Shown here: positions 34,577 through 46,190 of the stretch, in pieces
How positions within the stretch are numbered: the stretch's first letter is position 1
How the letters are laid out: each line of letters opens with the position of its first letter
NCBI RefSeq assembly: GCF_963678635.1
Contig: NW_026970671.1
Location: 1-64,000 of the forward strand
Direction: 5' to 3'
Length of the DNA stretch: 64,000 nt
Source of the DNA: Symsagittifera roscoffensis
Lineage: Eukaryota > Xenacoelomorpha > Acoela > Convolutidae
Notes under the pieces: generated by a model
Told to the model about the DNA's origin: nothing
The model's input: the letters and a program-made list of their open reading frames with translations, nothing else
Databases searched by the model: none
Program-made: the position numbers and the translations under genes

Positions 34577-35220
34577 ATGGCAACTCCACTGCAAATCATT
34601 TCAATTATTTCTCTTGAAAGAGCTATATTATACCAAACGTATACCAGCAATTATATCGTAGTGGTTCAACAGGAACGGAAAATAAGTAATCGAAAAGCAA
34701 GTCCTTTCAACGATCTTGATCCGGGAAGCAGAGAATTCGATGAATGGGTCACTAAAAACCATACGATGTTATCCAATTATTTCCTAGATCAAAACGGTAT
34801 CCTCATACAAAGCAGAAAACAGGTCTACGAGAGTTGTTGTGTGACTGGATCGAATCCTGCGCTGAAGCGCACAGATATTCAAGACCCTACTTGCCTTGAT
34901 CGTTCACCGAGAAAAATACTGTTTAACTACGATTGCCAACCGATCCCCTACTACGAAAATCAGTAAAGATTCTTTAGAGATTTCGCAGAGCGAGAAACCT
35001 ACTGGAACATTAGTCGATTGAATCACCAGATTCAGCAGAGAACAAAGATGAGGACCAGCAGACGCCCAAAACCCCTTTGAAACCGGATATTTTTTCAATC
35101 ACTCAACAACAGCAGCAGCACACTTCTTCTGCTTCTTCTTCCCCCAGTCAAAGTCCCACTGCACCAAACTTACTAGCTGAGATGCCGCCTATCGATGCTT
35201 GCTATGCGCCCAAAACGTAA
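34577..35220 (+). pseudogene. Polinton 1 protein, unidentified, Gln/Ser-rich tail
   Basis: The 129-codon frame 34,577-34,966 starts MATPLQIISIISLERAILYQ and includes LDPGSREFDEWVTKNH. Further right, another frame gives a low-complexity tail (ITQQQQQHTSSASSSPSQSP, then APNLLAEMPP) ending at 35,220. No family was recognised. It is the last gene before the 1.9-kb gap preceding PolB. Confidence 0.4.
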
Positions 35221-37134
35221 AATTATATATAATCCGTTTTGAGAAAACGTTTAAAAACTGTTTGCTATTTTTAAAAATGTTTTGACTAATTAAAATTATG
35301 GAGCTTGTTTTGGTTTGCTTTCACTTTTTATCAAATCGGTTTGATTTCTGTTCGTATATATATTTCTGTGTCAATTGAGTAAATTAAATTTGAGTGTATT
35401 GTTTTCAATCAAACTCAATCTATTAGAAAAATCAAGAAAGATATAGATATAGTATCAGGTAGAATGTTCCATTAAAATCTTTTAATTTTGAAATAGATAA
35501 GGAAAGTTTTGTTACAAACGACTAACTGCAGGACACCCTTTGTTTCCCAGTACGACAAAAATTCATAGCAAACCATTGGAAACAAAACTTTAGGTTAATG
35601 TTAATAATGAAATTTTGTTTAATTTTTCCTTTACATCCCAAAAATATTCACAAGTCATTTCTTACTCTACCAATAATCTAGTTGAACAATTAATGATCCC
35701 TATGGCTTGCTTGCCCTACCATAGAAGAACAGAAATGGTCCATCTAACCAAGCGTCTATCTTTATCAGATTAAAAATTATCGGTTTCAGAACCTTTAATT
35801 AGTCAAAACCTATTTTTAGAAAAATATGAAATAATCAAAAATAACAATTTTTGAAAAAAAAATCAGCAAATTCTTTTATTCCGAACTAGAAAACTTGACG
35901 TTCTGAACCTATAGTTTTATGAAAATCAATTGGTTTGCTTTTGTTAGATTTTAAAAAAATATATATTTTTGATGTAGTTCAAAATTCCGAAAATCGAAAA
36001 AATGAAATTTCAACGTAAAGGAGTTGTTTTTAAGCAAAAATAATGCGTTCAGGGATGCTGATGGATACAAAAAACATTCCAATTTCATCTCGGTTCACGT
36101 TATAGGCCCCCAAGTGAAAATTTCACTTTTTCGAATATCGCTTCTAGTGAACTTTAGAAAGTGTTTAAATGCGTCGTTAATCTTTCCTGATCGGTGGGAA
36201 CCATAATTAAACATTAGAGAAAATTAAAAAAAATAATTTCTTTTTTAATTTCAATTTTTTTCGATTTCTCCAAATTTTTTCAAAATTTTTTGTTAACTTT
36301 CAGCAGAGTTTTTTCGTCTCAATTATAAATTAAAGCTTTTAGCGAAAATTTGTCATACCACCTTGTTGCCCTACCATAGCGGAACATAAACTATTCTGAA
36401 AATTGTTCTGATCGGCTATCTGAACATAATCCAGCGTTTGTAAACACTTTCCTGGTCGATTGCCTGCAAAATTGAACAATTTCAAGCTAGAAACATAGAA
36501 CATTTATTAATTTTAGTTTTTTTGATTTTTTTTCAAATTTTTCCACTTTTTGTACTTGGCAATTATAAGTTTTTTATCTCGTTTATTGAATGCAATTAAA
36601 AATTAGCTAGACTACTGGTTTAATCTGTCACAGGACAACAGAAAAAGTCCCCAGAAAAAGGTGAACTGTCCATCTTATTCAGATCAAAATTTATGAGGTT
36701 CAAAACTGTTTTCAGCCAATTCCAAGCAACCCTGATAGAATCCACTGCAATTCATTCTTTTGCCGTGGTGTTTTGCTCTAACTCTTTTTATATACCTGCC
36801 TACAAAAATACTAGTCACTTCAAATTAAGTGTATTAGGGGATAGGTGTTTAAGCAAGACTTAAAGTTAAATCTATATACTTGAAAGGAATTAGTCAAACC
36901 ACCAAGTCTCAGTAATGATTATTTCCTTAACAGGACTGACTAATATAACCGGAAAGGAAAATAAAACCGCTAATCAACAACTATAATTCACCTACGCTTG
37001 TGGTTGGAAAACAATTAAGATTTTAGCCCCAAACTAAAAATTCACTTTTGTCTTTTGCTTTCTGAATTTCAGCAGTTCTTGATTGAAACAAAAAATCTTT
37101 ATCCAAAAACTTTCTTCTGATTAATCAGACCAGT
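35221..37134. other. Polinton 1 A+T-rich gap before PolB
   Basis: About 1.9 kb without a convincing frame. It could hold control sequences of PolB or the remains of decayed genes. Two similar phrases, CCCTACCATAGAAGAACAGAAA (35,715 region) and CCCTACCATAGCGGAACATAAA (36,369 region), point to an old internal repeat. Confidence 0.5.
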
Positions 37135-38455
37135 TTGAATTTTTCTCAACTCATAAACTTTCGAAAGAAAATCAACAAAACAATGCCTTTTTCTTCTAGA
37201 GCGAAAACCAATCTCGCATGTCATCTGTGTGATGCGGTTCTGGGCTCTGCTAAAAACCTACGACGTCATAAGAAGACAGTCCACAACCTTCATGCGCCGA
37301 TTGCAGCCGTCAGAGTCAAATGCGATGACTACCTTGAGGAGTTCAGTTCTGTGGCTGAAACCATTCAGCACATTGACATAGATCACAGTAAATCAGCAAA
37401 AAAGCACTGTTCAATTTGCAGAACAGTGTTATGAGCTTGGAAAAATATCAGAGTCAGATGAACAACCGCCATGGACTTCCAGTCTGGGGTTCGGATGCTG
37501 GCTCTACTTCAACCGGTGGTGGTGGTGGTGGTGGTAGCAATGAGACTATCGCCATCGAAGGTTCATCAACAACGCGAGTACCTCAAATCACTCGGTCAAT
37601 TTTGACTGAGAGTCAAACCGCTTTCAATTGACAATTTGAAGAAATATCAACTAAATTTCGACGAGAATGAATTCGACCTGCTCGATTTCATGATGCGAAA
37701 CAAAGAAGTCTTTGATGAATTCATATTCGAGCACTCGCAAAACGGATCAATTAAGGTGCAATTCCCAGTTGAAGTGAGCTTGATGAAACACCCTACCGTG
37801 GAAAACGATGAGGAACCCAATTATGAGAAAATCAGACTTTTCTTGAACAACGAGATGATACGTGTCAATTATGGTGGTCTGGAACAGGGGCAGTACATTG
37901 AGATGATTGAACATTTGCTCAACTGCATCAACTGCTTCGCTTCTCATGGAAGTGGGTGGATAATTGAAAGAATTTCGAAAGTAACTATCAATTTCGCTAA
38001 ACTGCCTCCAATGCGCGCAGGAAGCTACTTGCCGCTACCCCTTGGTCTCAAAAAACAGAACTTCAACCTTGTAAATATAGAAACAAAGACGAACAATAAA
38101 TGCTTTCTGTATTGCTTCATTGCAGCCTATCAACTCAAACATGTTCGACCTCTATACGCATCTTCTCAGGCATACCGAAAGAAGACCAAATGTGCAACGT
38201 ATAAAGAAGAAGACAGCGAGGACGAAGACAGCGATGATGATGAAGTAAAAGGAGAGTCTGATAAGGATGCTGTCGTCATTGCCGTCAACGACAATCAAGA
38301 TGAAGGGAACGCGGAACCCCCACAAAGGCAACCAGATGCAAGACAGCGAGAGATGAAACAGATAGTGAAGATTAAGGAGATTTTGAGATGCCAATGAGCA
38401 TTCTGGAAATAGGAAAATTTGAAAGATTGAACAATGTTCAAATCAACATTTTTCG

Positions 38456-38571
38456 GTAAGTTTATTCGACATTTCAAATTTCTTCCAGAAAGTTTTTCTA
38501 TTAAAAAAATCAGCCATGATCTAGAAGTTTATTCCATTTCAAGTAAAGTAAACTTTTTTTCTCTTATTTAG
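38456..38571 (+). other. candidate spliceosomal intron in PolB
   Basis: GTAAGTTTAT at the left and a T-rich tract ending CTCTTATTTAG at the right. PolB-like peptide resumes after it. The length is 116 bp. Introns in Polinton genes are known in some hosts. Confidence 0.6.
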
Positions 38572-41108
38572 GTACCAGTCAGAAGAGCTGAAACCAATCC
38601 GGATTTCAAAAGAGCTAAATTGTACATTTCTGATGGACTTGCTGCTTGCGTGCTAATCAATATGCTAATCAACGACCTGACAAAGACGGTCAACTTTATT
38701 CGTAAAAGAGCACCACGCGACAGAAATGAAGTCTGCCGAAATTGCTTCCACACTTGCACTTCCAACGACATTCTACGTCGACATCAAGAAATTTGCTATC
38801 GACAAGATGGCATTGAAATCACGATGCCCGGTCCCGACAACGATCGACATGTGTTTAAAAATTTTGGTTCACGATCGTTTGTACCACGTATAGTAAAATT
38901 CGACTTGAAGTCAAAAATTGAACCCGTAGCTGGCTCAGAGCCTGACAAAGAAAAATCGAACACTCACATTATCGAAAAACACCAGAACTGTGGGTATGCA
39001 TTTGCAGCTGAAGAAATTGGAAACCCCGAGATGGTCAAGTTCGAGTTGAAAAGGGGACCTGACAGTATCGAACATCTGTTACTGAGCTTGGAAACGCTTG
39101 CAAAGGAAGTTTACATTGGAGAAAGAAGACATTACGCGTTCACGGGGCAAAGAGAAACAAGAAAAGAAGATACATCCGAGTGCTGGATATGCGAATTGCC
39201 TTTTGCATGGGATGGAGAAAAGGTATTAGACCACTGTCACTATACCAACAGGTTTCTCGGGTGGGCACATAATACATGCAACATCAACCGCAAGACAACT
39301 AATTTCATTCCTGTAGTTGCCCACAATCTAGCAAACTATGACCTACATTGTATCATTCGAGCATTGAATAAAAGCAACCCACACAATGTCTTCTCTGTCA
39401 TACCGAGCACCGAAGAAAAATTTATCTCAATAACCATATCGGTATGGATCAAAACGTTTTACGATAAAAGTGGAAAAATTAGAGATGTCTATGAGAATCT
39501 GAGATTTAACGACTCCTACAAGTTCATGCAATCTTCCTTATCAACGCTCGTTAATAATTTGCCACCTGATAATTTCAACCTATTGGAAAATCTCTTCAAA
39601 GCAAAGGGACATTCAATGAAGAACATCGATCTTCTGAAACGAAAAGGGTTCTACCCCTACAGCTACATTGATAGCTTCAAGAAATTCAATGAACCGCGAT
39701 TACCCACCCGAAGACTGTGGACGAACAGCCTAGCCGGCGGTGAGGTCAGTGTAGATCGATCAGATTTCAACCATGCAATCATGGTATTCACTAAATTCGG
39801 CTGTAATTCAACTGGTGACTACCACGACCTGTAGCTCTCTACCGATGTGCTGTTACTTGCTTGTGTGTTCGAAGATTTTCGATCCGTGTGCTATGAAACA
39901 AATGGAGTCGGTTGCGCGCACTATCATACAGCAAGTAACTCGGCGGGGGATGTGTTCCTTAAAATTTGCCGAGCAGATCTTCGATTGCTAGCCGAGCGCG
40001 ATCACCTTCACATTGTAGAGGGGATGATTCGTTGTGGAATGTCGTCTGTATTTGCCCGAAAAAACTGGAAAGCCAACAACCAGTATCTTGACGACTACGA
40101 TAAAAATGAGGAAAATTCGTTAATCGTAAACATCGACGCAAATAATCTCGAGGTGTCATGCAAAATTACTCGTTGCCCATAAACGATTTCAAATGGGCGG
40201 ACGACTCGGTGGATTCACCGAAACTACTACTGACGGAAGAGGATAGTGAGTGGGGTTACTTAGCGGAGGTAGATATCGAGTTCCCCGTCGAGCTCCATGA
40301 CTACTTCATAGACTATCCTCCCACGCCATCGAAAGAAATTGTACAGATAACTGACTTGAGTACCAATCAAGTGGAAATGATGGGCAAATTAGGTATCACC
40401 AATCTACACAAAGTGCCTAAGCTTATACAGTCTCTACAAAAAAGTCAGGATATATTTTGCATTATCTGACCCTTCAGCTTTACATACAATTAGGTGTGAA
40501 GGTGACTCACCTTCATAGAGTGCTGAAATTTCGACAGTGTAAGTTGATGGCCCCTTTTGTAAAGACGAACACTGAGCTAAGAAAGAAGCCTGGGAACATT
40601 TTTGAGGTAAATTTTTATAAGCTCATAATAACCTCATCTTTCGGCAAGACGATGTAAACGAAACAGAAAAAAAATGAGTATAGTGCGTAACGAAACCGAG
40701 CTACTGCAAAAGTTGTGCCAGATCACATTGAAGTCATTCCAAATTATACACAAAAACCTTGCTGTAATAACATTCAATCCGAGCTCAATCCGGTGGGATG
40801 AGCCAACGATCGTTGGTGCAGTAATAATAGACAATGAAAAAAAATACATGTTGGAAATCCAATACGTGCAAATGAAGCCAAACTTTAATCTAGAGTTATT
40901 GAATTTCGATAAAATGTGACGATATATACGAAGAACTAAAAGAAATGGGACACTTGTTTGACTTCTCGAACTATCCCAAACAATCACCACTCTATAATGA
41001 AACCCACAAAAAACAGTTGCTAATGTTCAAGGACGAGATGGGTGGAGACTTGATTGAAGAACTTGTAGCACTCAAACCGAAATTATATTCTCTTAAACTC
41101 AATCAAAA

Positions 41109-41284
41109 GTAAGTGGTAAAAATTAATCAAAATCCAAAAACCAATGACAGAAAAAATAATTAAATTTGTTTGGCACATTCAATACCTTTCACAATTTCCT
41201 TTTTTTGCTTTTATGATAATTTGTAGATTGCTTAAATGAACAGAGCTCGTTTTTAAAACTATTATCTGTTTTTTTTTGTTTTAG
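41109..41284 (+). other. candidate spliceosomal intron in PolB
   Basis: GTAAGTGGTA at the left, and a T-rich tract TTTTTTTTTGTTTTAG at the right. The length is 176 bp. PolB-like peptide (SLKLNQ before, ATKSQRKGISWYAQK after) flanks it. Confidence 0.65.
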
Positions 41285-41763
41285 ATAGGAGCAACAAAGT
41301 CTCAGCGAAAGGAATCTCTTGGTATGCACAAAAACAGCTGACACAGGATCGCTTTAAGGACGCCCTATTCAACCACAGAAAATTTCGAGTTAAAAACACG
41401 AGTATCAGATCGAAAAACCCCGAGCTATAAACTGTCAACATAAATAAATTAGCGTCAACAGCTTTGGACACAAAGAGATTCCTCCTCGGTGACCTGGTAA
41501 CCTGTTTACCTTTTGGTCACTTTTTGACCCGCGAAGATGAATTTAATAACCAAATTTTACTCGACGACTGGGATGGTAGTTTAGAAAATAACCCTTGTTC
41601 TTCTTCGAACACCATTTTCAATAACTTTAATACACAGCAATTTGAAAGGAAAACAAATATTGATGACTCGGACTGGTCAGCGCCAGACCCAGGACTGTAT
41701 AACAGATGGAAAAACACTAAGAAAGAATTGCGTGAAGATTTGGCTGACAGACTAAAACTGTAG

Positions 41764-42432
41764 ATAAATCTTACCCAAACAATCCTTACATTGCGTTCGA
41801 GGCTCAAGAAGAACGTGACAATACTATGGCGGCTGACGGAAATAGCAGTTAATTAGATAATACTAGTACGGAGAGTGCAAATAACGCTCCAGTAATTGCC
41901 AAGAAAAGTAAAAGGGTTTTAAACTGCTGCCAATAAGACAAGGATTAATTAACTAAAATAACTTTGTACACTTCAATTTACCCCACTCTGATTAATAATT
42001 TGCCTGTAATATTTGTAAAGCTTAATTTGCAAAAAAAAACAAACCCAAATTTATATTTTATTTTTTTTAAAAAAAAGCTCATTTTAATTTACATACTTAA
42101 CACAATCAGTAATAGAGAATTTGTTTCTAAACTTTGTCCTGTCTAATTTGAGCAAATACCCTTTGTCTTTGTTTCCAATTAGGCTCTACTCGCCGCTATA
42201 AATTCAATAAACAAACGCAACGGGAGAAAATTCATTTAGCCAAGGAAAGAAATTCCAAACACCAAAATAGAATTCGAAGCTGCAAAGAAATGTTCCAGCA
42301 AAATTAAAGGGAAATGTTACAATGTAAACTACAGGGAAATGTTAACGGCGTCAAATTATCATGCATTCTGAAGGAATGAAAGAAGAAAAAGAAACATGAA
42401 TGTAAAAGGACTGAGAAAATGAATGTAAAAAA
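41764..42432. other. Polinton 1 right subterminal region
   Basis: A+T-rich, with no credible frame beyond a short poorly supported one (41,964-42,146). It leads into the right terminal repeat. Confidence 0.6.
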
Positions 42433-42675
42433 TTAAGGATCCTACTTTAATTATCCGCCAGGGATCTAGAAAATTGCTACATGGGTATATGACTCTTGGT
42501 AAAATGTTCATTTGGATCCTCAGGTGAGGATCTTGTAATCCACCAGCAAAATGCCGGCTGACTACAAGAAAATTTTGGACCCCTTAGGTGTCGAATCTTA
42601 GGCGCCCACGTCCTATCTTAGGTGATTTTTAACCCCCCTCCCCCCTAAGGATCCCTGGCGGCCACTCATACTACT
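42433..42675 (-). repeat. right terminal inverted repeat of Polinton 1
   Basis: Complement of 23,429-23,693. It contains the C-rich tract CCCCCCTCCCCCC (42,633-42,646 region), the counterpart of the left G run, and CCACCAGCAAAATGCCGGCT. It ends CTCATACTACT at 42,675. Confidence 0.93.
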
Positions 42676-42681
42676 TCGGTG
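42676..42681. repeat. right target-site duplication TCGGTG
   Basis: Directly abuts the right terminal repeat and is followed by GGTGCAATAGATGCCCAC, the continuation of unit C (GGTGCAATGGACGCCCAC in unit A). Confidence 0.95.
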
Positions 42682-42925
42682 GGTGCAATAGATGCCCACT
42701 TGAGACAACTACTGCCTTTAAGTTTTTGTCTGTTTGGTGTAGCGCCAAGCAGGTAAAGATCTGTCCTAAGAAACAAGTTCGACAATTACATTGCGACTGA
42801 CTAAAGTACAACACACATACGTTTTTCATAGAAAATATTCTTACTTTTCTTCATTTTGTTTCTAAATCCTTAACATCTGTCCTTGATTGGGCAGTGAGAA
42901 CACTATATTTTCAAAAAATTGATCT
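42682..42925 (+). repeat. 5.5-kb tandem unit, copy C (right remainder)
   Basis: Continues unit C after the Polinton. It aligns with 14,493-14,737 of copy A (TTTTGTCTGTTTGGTG, GCGACTGACTAAAGTACA, ATCTGTCCTTG). Homology fades near TTTTCAAAAAATT, marking the right end of the unit. Confidence 0.9.
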
Positions 42926-43124
42926 TATCATCTGGGCTAGCATCATACTGTGCTACGATTATCGTGAAAAAATTGTACAACACTGTCCTGTGATAACACA
43001 CAAGGATTCGTTGTCATATAATTATTTGGACTTTATTGTATTGTGTTATTGTTATTAGAATCAGACTAAAATGACATTAGAAATCGAATTGAGTGTATAG
43101 GCAGTAAGAAGTGATAAATTGAAA
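42926..43124. other. short spacer
   Basis: About 200 bp of non-coding sequence between the repeat unit and the gag-like element. Nothing was recognised. Confidence 0.6.
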
Positions 43125-46100
43125 ATGAGTCTAGACAAGCCAAGAAAACCTAAACTAAGTGGTAGCTGCAGGAAATTTATACCAGAGAAGAGAGAAAAGC
43201 AAGGAACCACTCTTTTGTGGAAATGATCACAAGAAACCGGACCGACGGAGGGAAGATGGTTTCAGGCAGAATCGTTGAGACCAGGAGACAAAAGTCCTCA
43301 GAAGGGCAAAAGGCAATGTTAGAAGTAGATGTCCATCCGGACGAGGACATGGATGAGAACCAGTAGAGACATGGACCGGATGGGAGAGGAAACAAAAGAC
43401 TGGCAATTGAATCTACTCCGGTAGAACAAGGCCAAGATTTTGCCACTTCCACCGGGACACTGGACCGAGAAAAGATGTAGGAACTGTCCGACATCTCTAC
43501 TGAGAATGTGGCCACTACATGATCACCCACAGACAGCACCATAATGGTTAGCGTGACGGAAATCGGCAACGTCCTCATCGTTTTCAGAAAGAGTGAAGAA
43601 AAATTTGGGAAACTTTTTTCCATTTACCATGCCAGGAAGAAGAAGAGGACGATGACGAGCAAGATGAATTTGTATCTCAAGTCAGCCTCAATAGTTCGAC
43701 TGAGGATAGTGACGCATGCACCGATAGAGGGACTGGCAACATGGACCAATTTGGTATAGTGAGGTCAAAAAGCAAAACTACAAACGGATCAGGCCAGTCA
43801 GGAGACTTTGTGATAGGGCTGAACCCGGAAATGCAAACTGAGGAGAATAGAAACACAGGGCTAGGCTACGCACCTGCGGATCCAGAGGTGGAAAATGAAA
43901 AGAAGTCGAGGCAGAGAATCAAAGCCCGAATCTCGACCAGCACCAAGCTACCTGGTGACACTTCCACTTGTGACGCCATTAGTGGATAACGGAGCATCAA
44001 TTGAAGAAGCCTTGACCAATATAGTGAGCAGCATAGGAGAACAGAATGAACAGATGTCCATAAGAATGAGTGAACTAGAAAGGGCAGTCCACGTCGAGAG
44101 AGAAAGTCTGCGGGAAGAAATCAACCGCAACAGACAAGAAGTTGGTAAAAGAGGAAAACTTGAAAGAGACAACGGATGAGTACTTAGTGAAAAACTTGTC
44201 GCGAATGACGAGGGAAGCTGAGCAAAGAGTTTCGATTGAGAAATGAAATGGAGAAGTTGAGACTTCAACAAGAGCAGACTCTTGGAAATCTTGACACGAA
44301 GATAAATGCTATGATGGAGAGACAAACTCAGGCTATCATGGATAGCTTGGATGGGCTACTAGGTGGCAGGAGTGGATCAAAAAAATGAGGAATCGAACTC
44401 GATCATGAGCCAAGGGTGAACATCAATGAACAACAAAATAGGAGAAGAACATATGGATCCACTAGAAAAAGGGTCAGTTCATCAGGCTATGACACAGGGA
44501 ACACGGGGTCCGAACATCAGAGGAAGTTCAACTGGCAACAGACAGACCTCAAATGATCGACCGACGCAAGATACACATGCAACTGGGAGATGTGATTCCA
44601 GGAACGGGAGTCAAGCTACCAAAGGAAGAAACAATCCCAGCGTTTCGGACAGGAGGGAAGATCCAAATCCAGAGCCCTCATCAGGGGCAATGATACTCAG
44701 GCGGCAGGGCATTCAAGAGACGCTACATCAATGGTCACAGCCTTTGAAGTTCTAAACCGGTCTTTGGAAACTTTCCTTACGAGGTTATCCAGAACCAATG
44801 AACGATGTGAAAAGTCCATTAGCGTTTTTGAGAAACCAAGATGCTATAAAGAGGAACCTGATGGCTGTATCGATAACTGGATTGAGGTGATGAACTGCCA
44901 CTAATTCTGAGAAGAGGACTTGTTGAAGGGACATCCCAAAATCGTCTTGGCTCAGGGGTGCAAGGACACCAAGCAATGATGCGCTTCGAGAAACGGAGGC
45001 AACAAGAAGATGAGACGATATACAAGTTTCCAGACAGTTCGGAGATGCTGAGAAGGCGTAGCCAGCCAGATGAGTCAAACAGAAGGATGAACCTGGCAGT
45101 ATTCATCGATGGCAAAATGAACCTGGCAAAAATCATCGATGGTTTGAAGAGCGATGAGCTCCGAACAGTGTTAGCGACACATTATACACCATTCTCAACC
45201 AATTCACCAACACCAGAGGAGTTAAGATTCAAGTCAAAAGAATATTTTTTGCTGACGCCTCCATCGTAATCTGGATTTTACAAGACCAATGATGGCAATT
45301 TTAACAACGACCAGCAAACAAAGGAAACAACTGGTACAAATCAAGGGACGATATCGACAAGAGACGCTCTTGTGAAAATTGCAGTTCGACTGACTATCAT
45401 GTGTCAGCATGACCAACTTACAAACAGGGCGTGAAAGCAAAAGGTTTCAGCCTCGATGATGAAGATGCTTTCGGCCCGAGGTGTTTATTTTGTAACTTGG
45501 AGGGTCACTCTAAAGGGATTGTCCACAATTCTGGGATGCTGTAGCAGACATCAAGAATCAAAGGCATGAGGAAGCCTTATCGGTTGTGAAAACCATTAAG
45601 GCTCGCCTGTTGAGTGAAGCGGAGGCGCGCAGAAAAGAAAAACAACAAGAGCTGGCAACAAAGAAGATGCACGCGGTAACCGAAGAGATATGTGAACCAG
45701 AACCGGTGACTGCGGCGGTGACTTCAAGATCGAGCTTAGGGCAGCCGCGAAGGATGATCTACCCGGAGTCCAGCAGGAATTGGTAACGGAGGAGATCGAA
45801 CAAAAAGTGAAGCTCGAATTGGAAAATGAGAAATTACAGGAAAAGTTGAACGCCTTCGAGGCATCAGAGATCAAAAAAACGAAAGCACCGAACAGTTTGA
45901 GCATGAAACTAGAAGTGATCTCCGGGCAGACGTTCGGTATGGTGCCACAGGGAAATAAAAAAGACAATCGATAATCTCGGTAGCGGGACACCAGGCAATC
46001 AGAAATCTGAGTTAATTATCAGAATTCACTTTGATTCATTTGGATACATATGCAGATTGTCTGAGACAGGTCGACCCACGCACTGAATCAAGACCTGTGC

Positions 46101-46190
46101 GAGCGCTACTAAAAACGGGTGGCCCTCGAACAAAGAAACTTCACGGGCGCTAAGTGGAACCCGAAAAAAACGCCTTTTGGACAAACTTTT
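43125..46190 (+). mobile_element. LTR-retroelement gag-like fragment, copy 1
   Basis: G+C-richer plus-strand coding remains in several pieces. A charged coiled-coil region (EQNEQMSIRMSELERAVHVE, near 44,040-44,110) is followed by a disordered Gly/Ser/Asn/Arg stretch (44,430-44,700). A helical capsid-like block follows (DGKMNLAKIIDGLKSDELRT near 45,110-45,160), then two CCHC-type zinc-knuckle traces (CENCSSTD.H near 45,370 and CLFCNLEGHSKG near 45,481), and a Lys/Glu-rich helical tail (45,790-45,960). This order is typical of Gag in Ty3- or BEL-like elements. No protease, reverse transcriptase, integrase or long terminal repeats were found in the window, so only a partial copy is present. It is broken in roughly ten places. 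Closely related copy 2 is at 58,484-60,310. Confidence 0.7.

Larger units (their letters stand above)
37135..41763 (+). pseudogene. Polinton 1 protein-primed DNA polymerase B
   Basis: The N-terminal part has C2H2-type fingers (CHLCDAVLGSAKNLRRHKKT) and a Gly run. 37,636-38,397 holds the family block GSGWIIERISKVTINFAKLP and CFLYCFIAAYQLK, followed by an unusual acidic insert (EEDSEDEDSDDDE). 38,620-39,834 (404 codons) has C..C fingers, the HNH/EndoVII-like block DHCHYTNRFLGWAHNTCNIN, VVAHNLANYDLHCI (exonuclease region) and GFYPYSYIDSF. Palm blocks follow (LLLACVFEDFR near 39,850; NNLEV and EVDIEFPVELHDYF near 40,150-40,310). The C-terminal part reaches about 41,760. Two candidate introns are seen. 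It replicates the element from a protein primer. It is broken in several places. Confidence 0.93.
23429..42675 (+). mobile_element. Polinton/Maverick element 1, 19.2 kb, complete ends, broken inside
   Basis: Inverted terminal repeats start with AGTAGTATGAG at 23,429 and end with its complement at 42,675. They are flanked by the 6-bp target duplication TCGGTG, the size Polintons make. Inside, in order, lie an unknown module, a membrane protein, ATPase, a small conserved protein, integrase, penton-type and major capsid proteins, protease, two minus-strand genes, an unknown gene and PolB. This is the standard Polinton set that unites DNA-transposon and virus-like features. Most genes are broken, with well over a dozen breaks by eye. 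The two terminal repeats differ by about a dozen substitutions over the first 190 aligned bases plus indels, so the copy is of moderate age. It sits in the target strand in the same orientation as unit C. Confidence 0.95.

Noticed and set aside
43177-43623. 148-codon minus-strand frame over the gag-like element
   Set aside because: Antisense shadow of the G+C-richer gag-like remains, Ser/Leu-rich with no motif. The same holds for 44,785-45,136 and 45,596-45,991.
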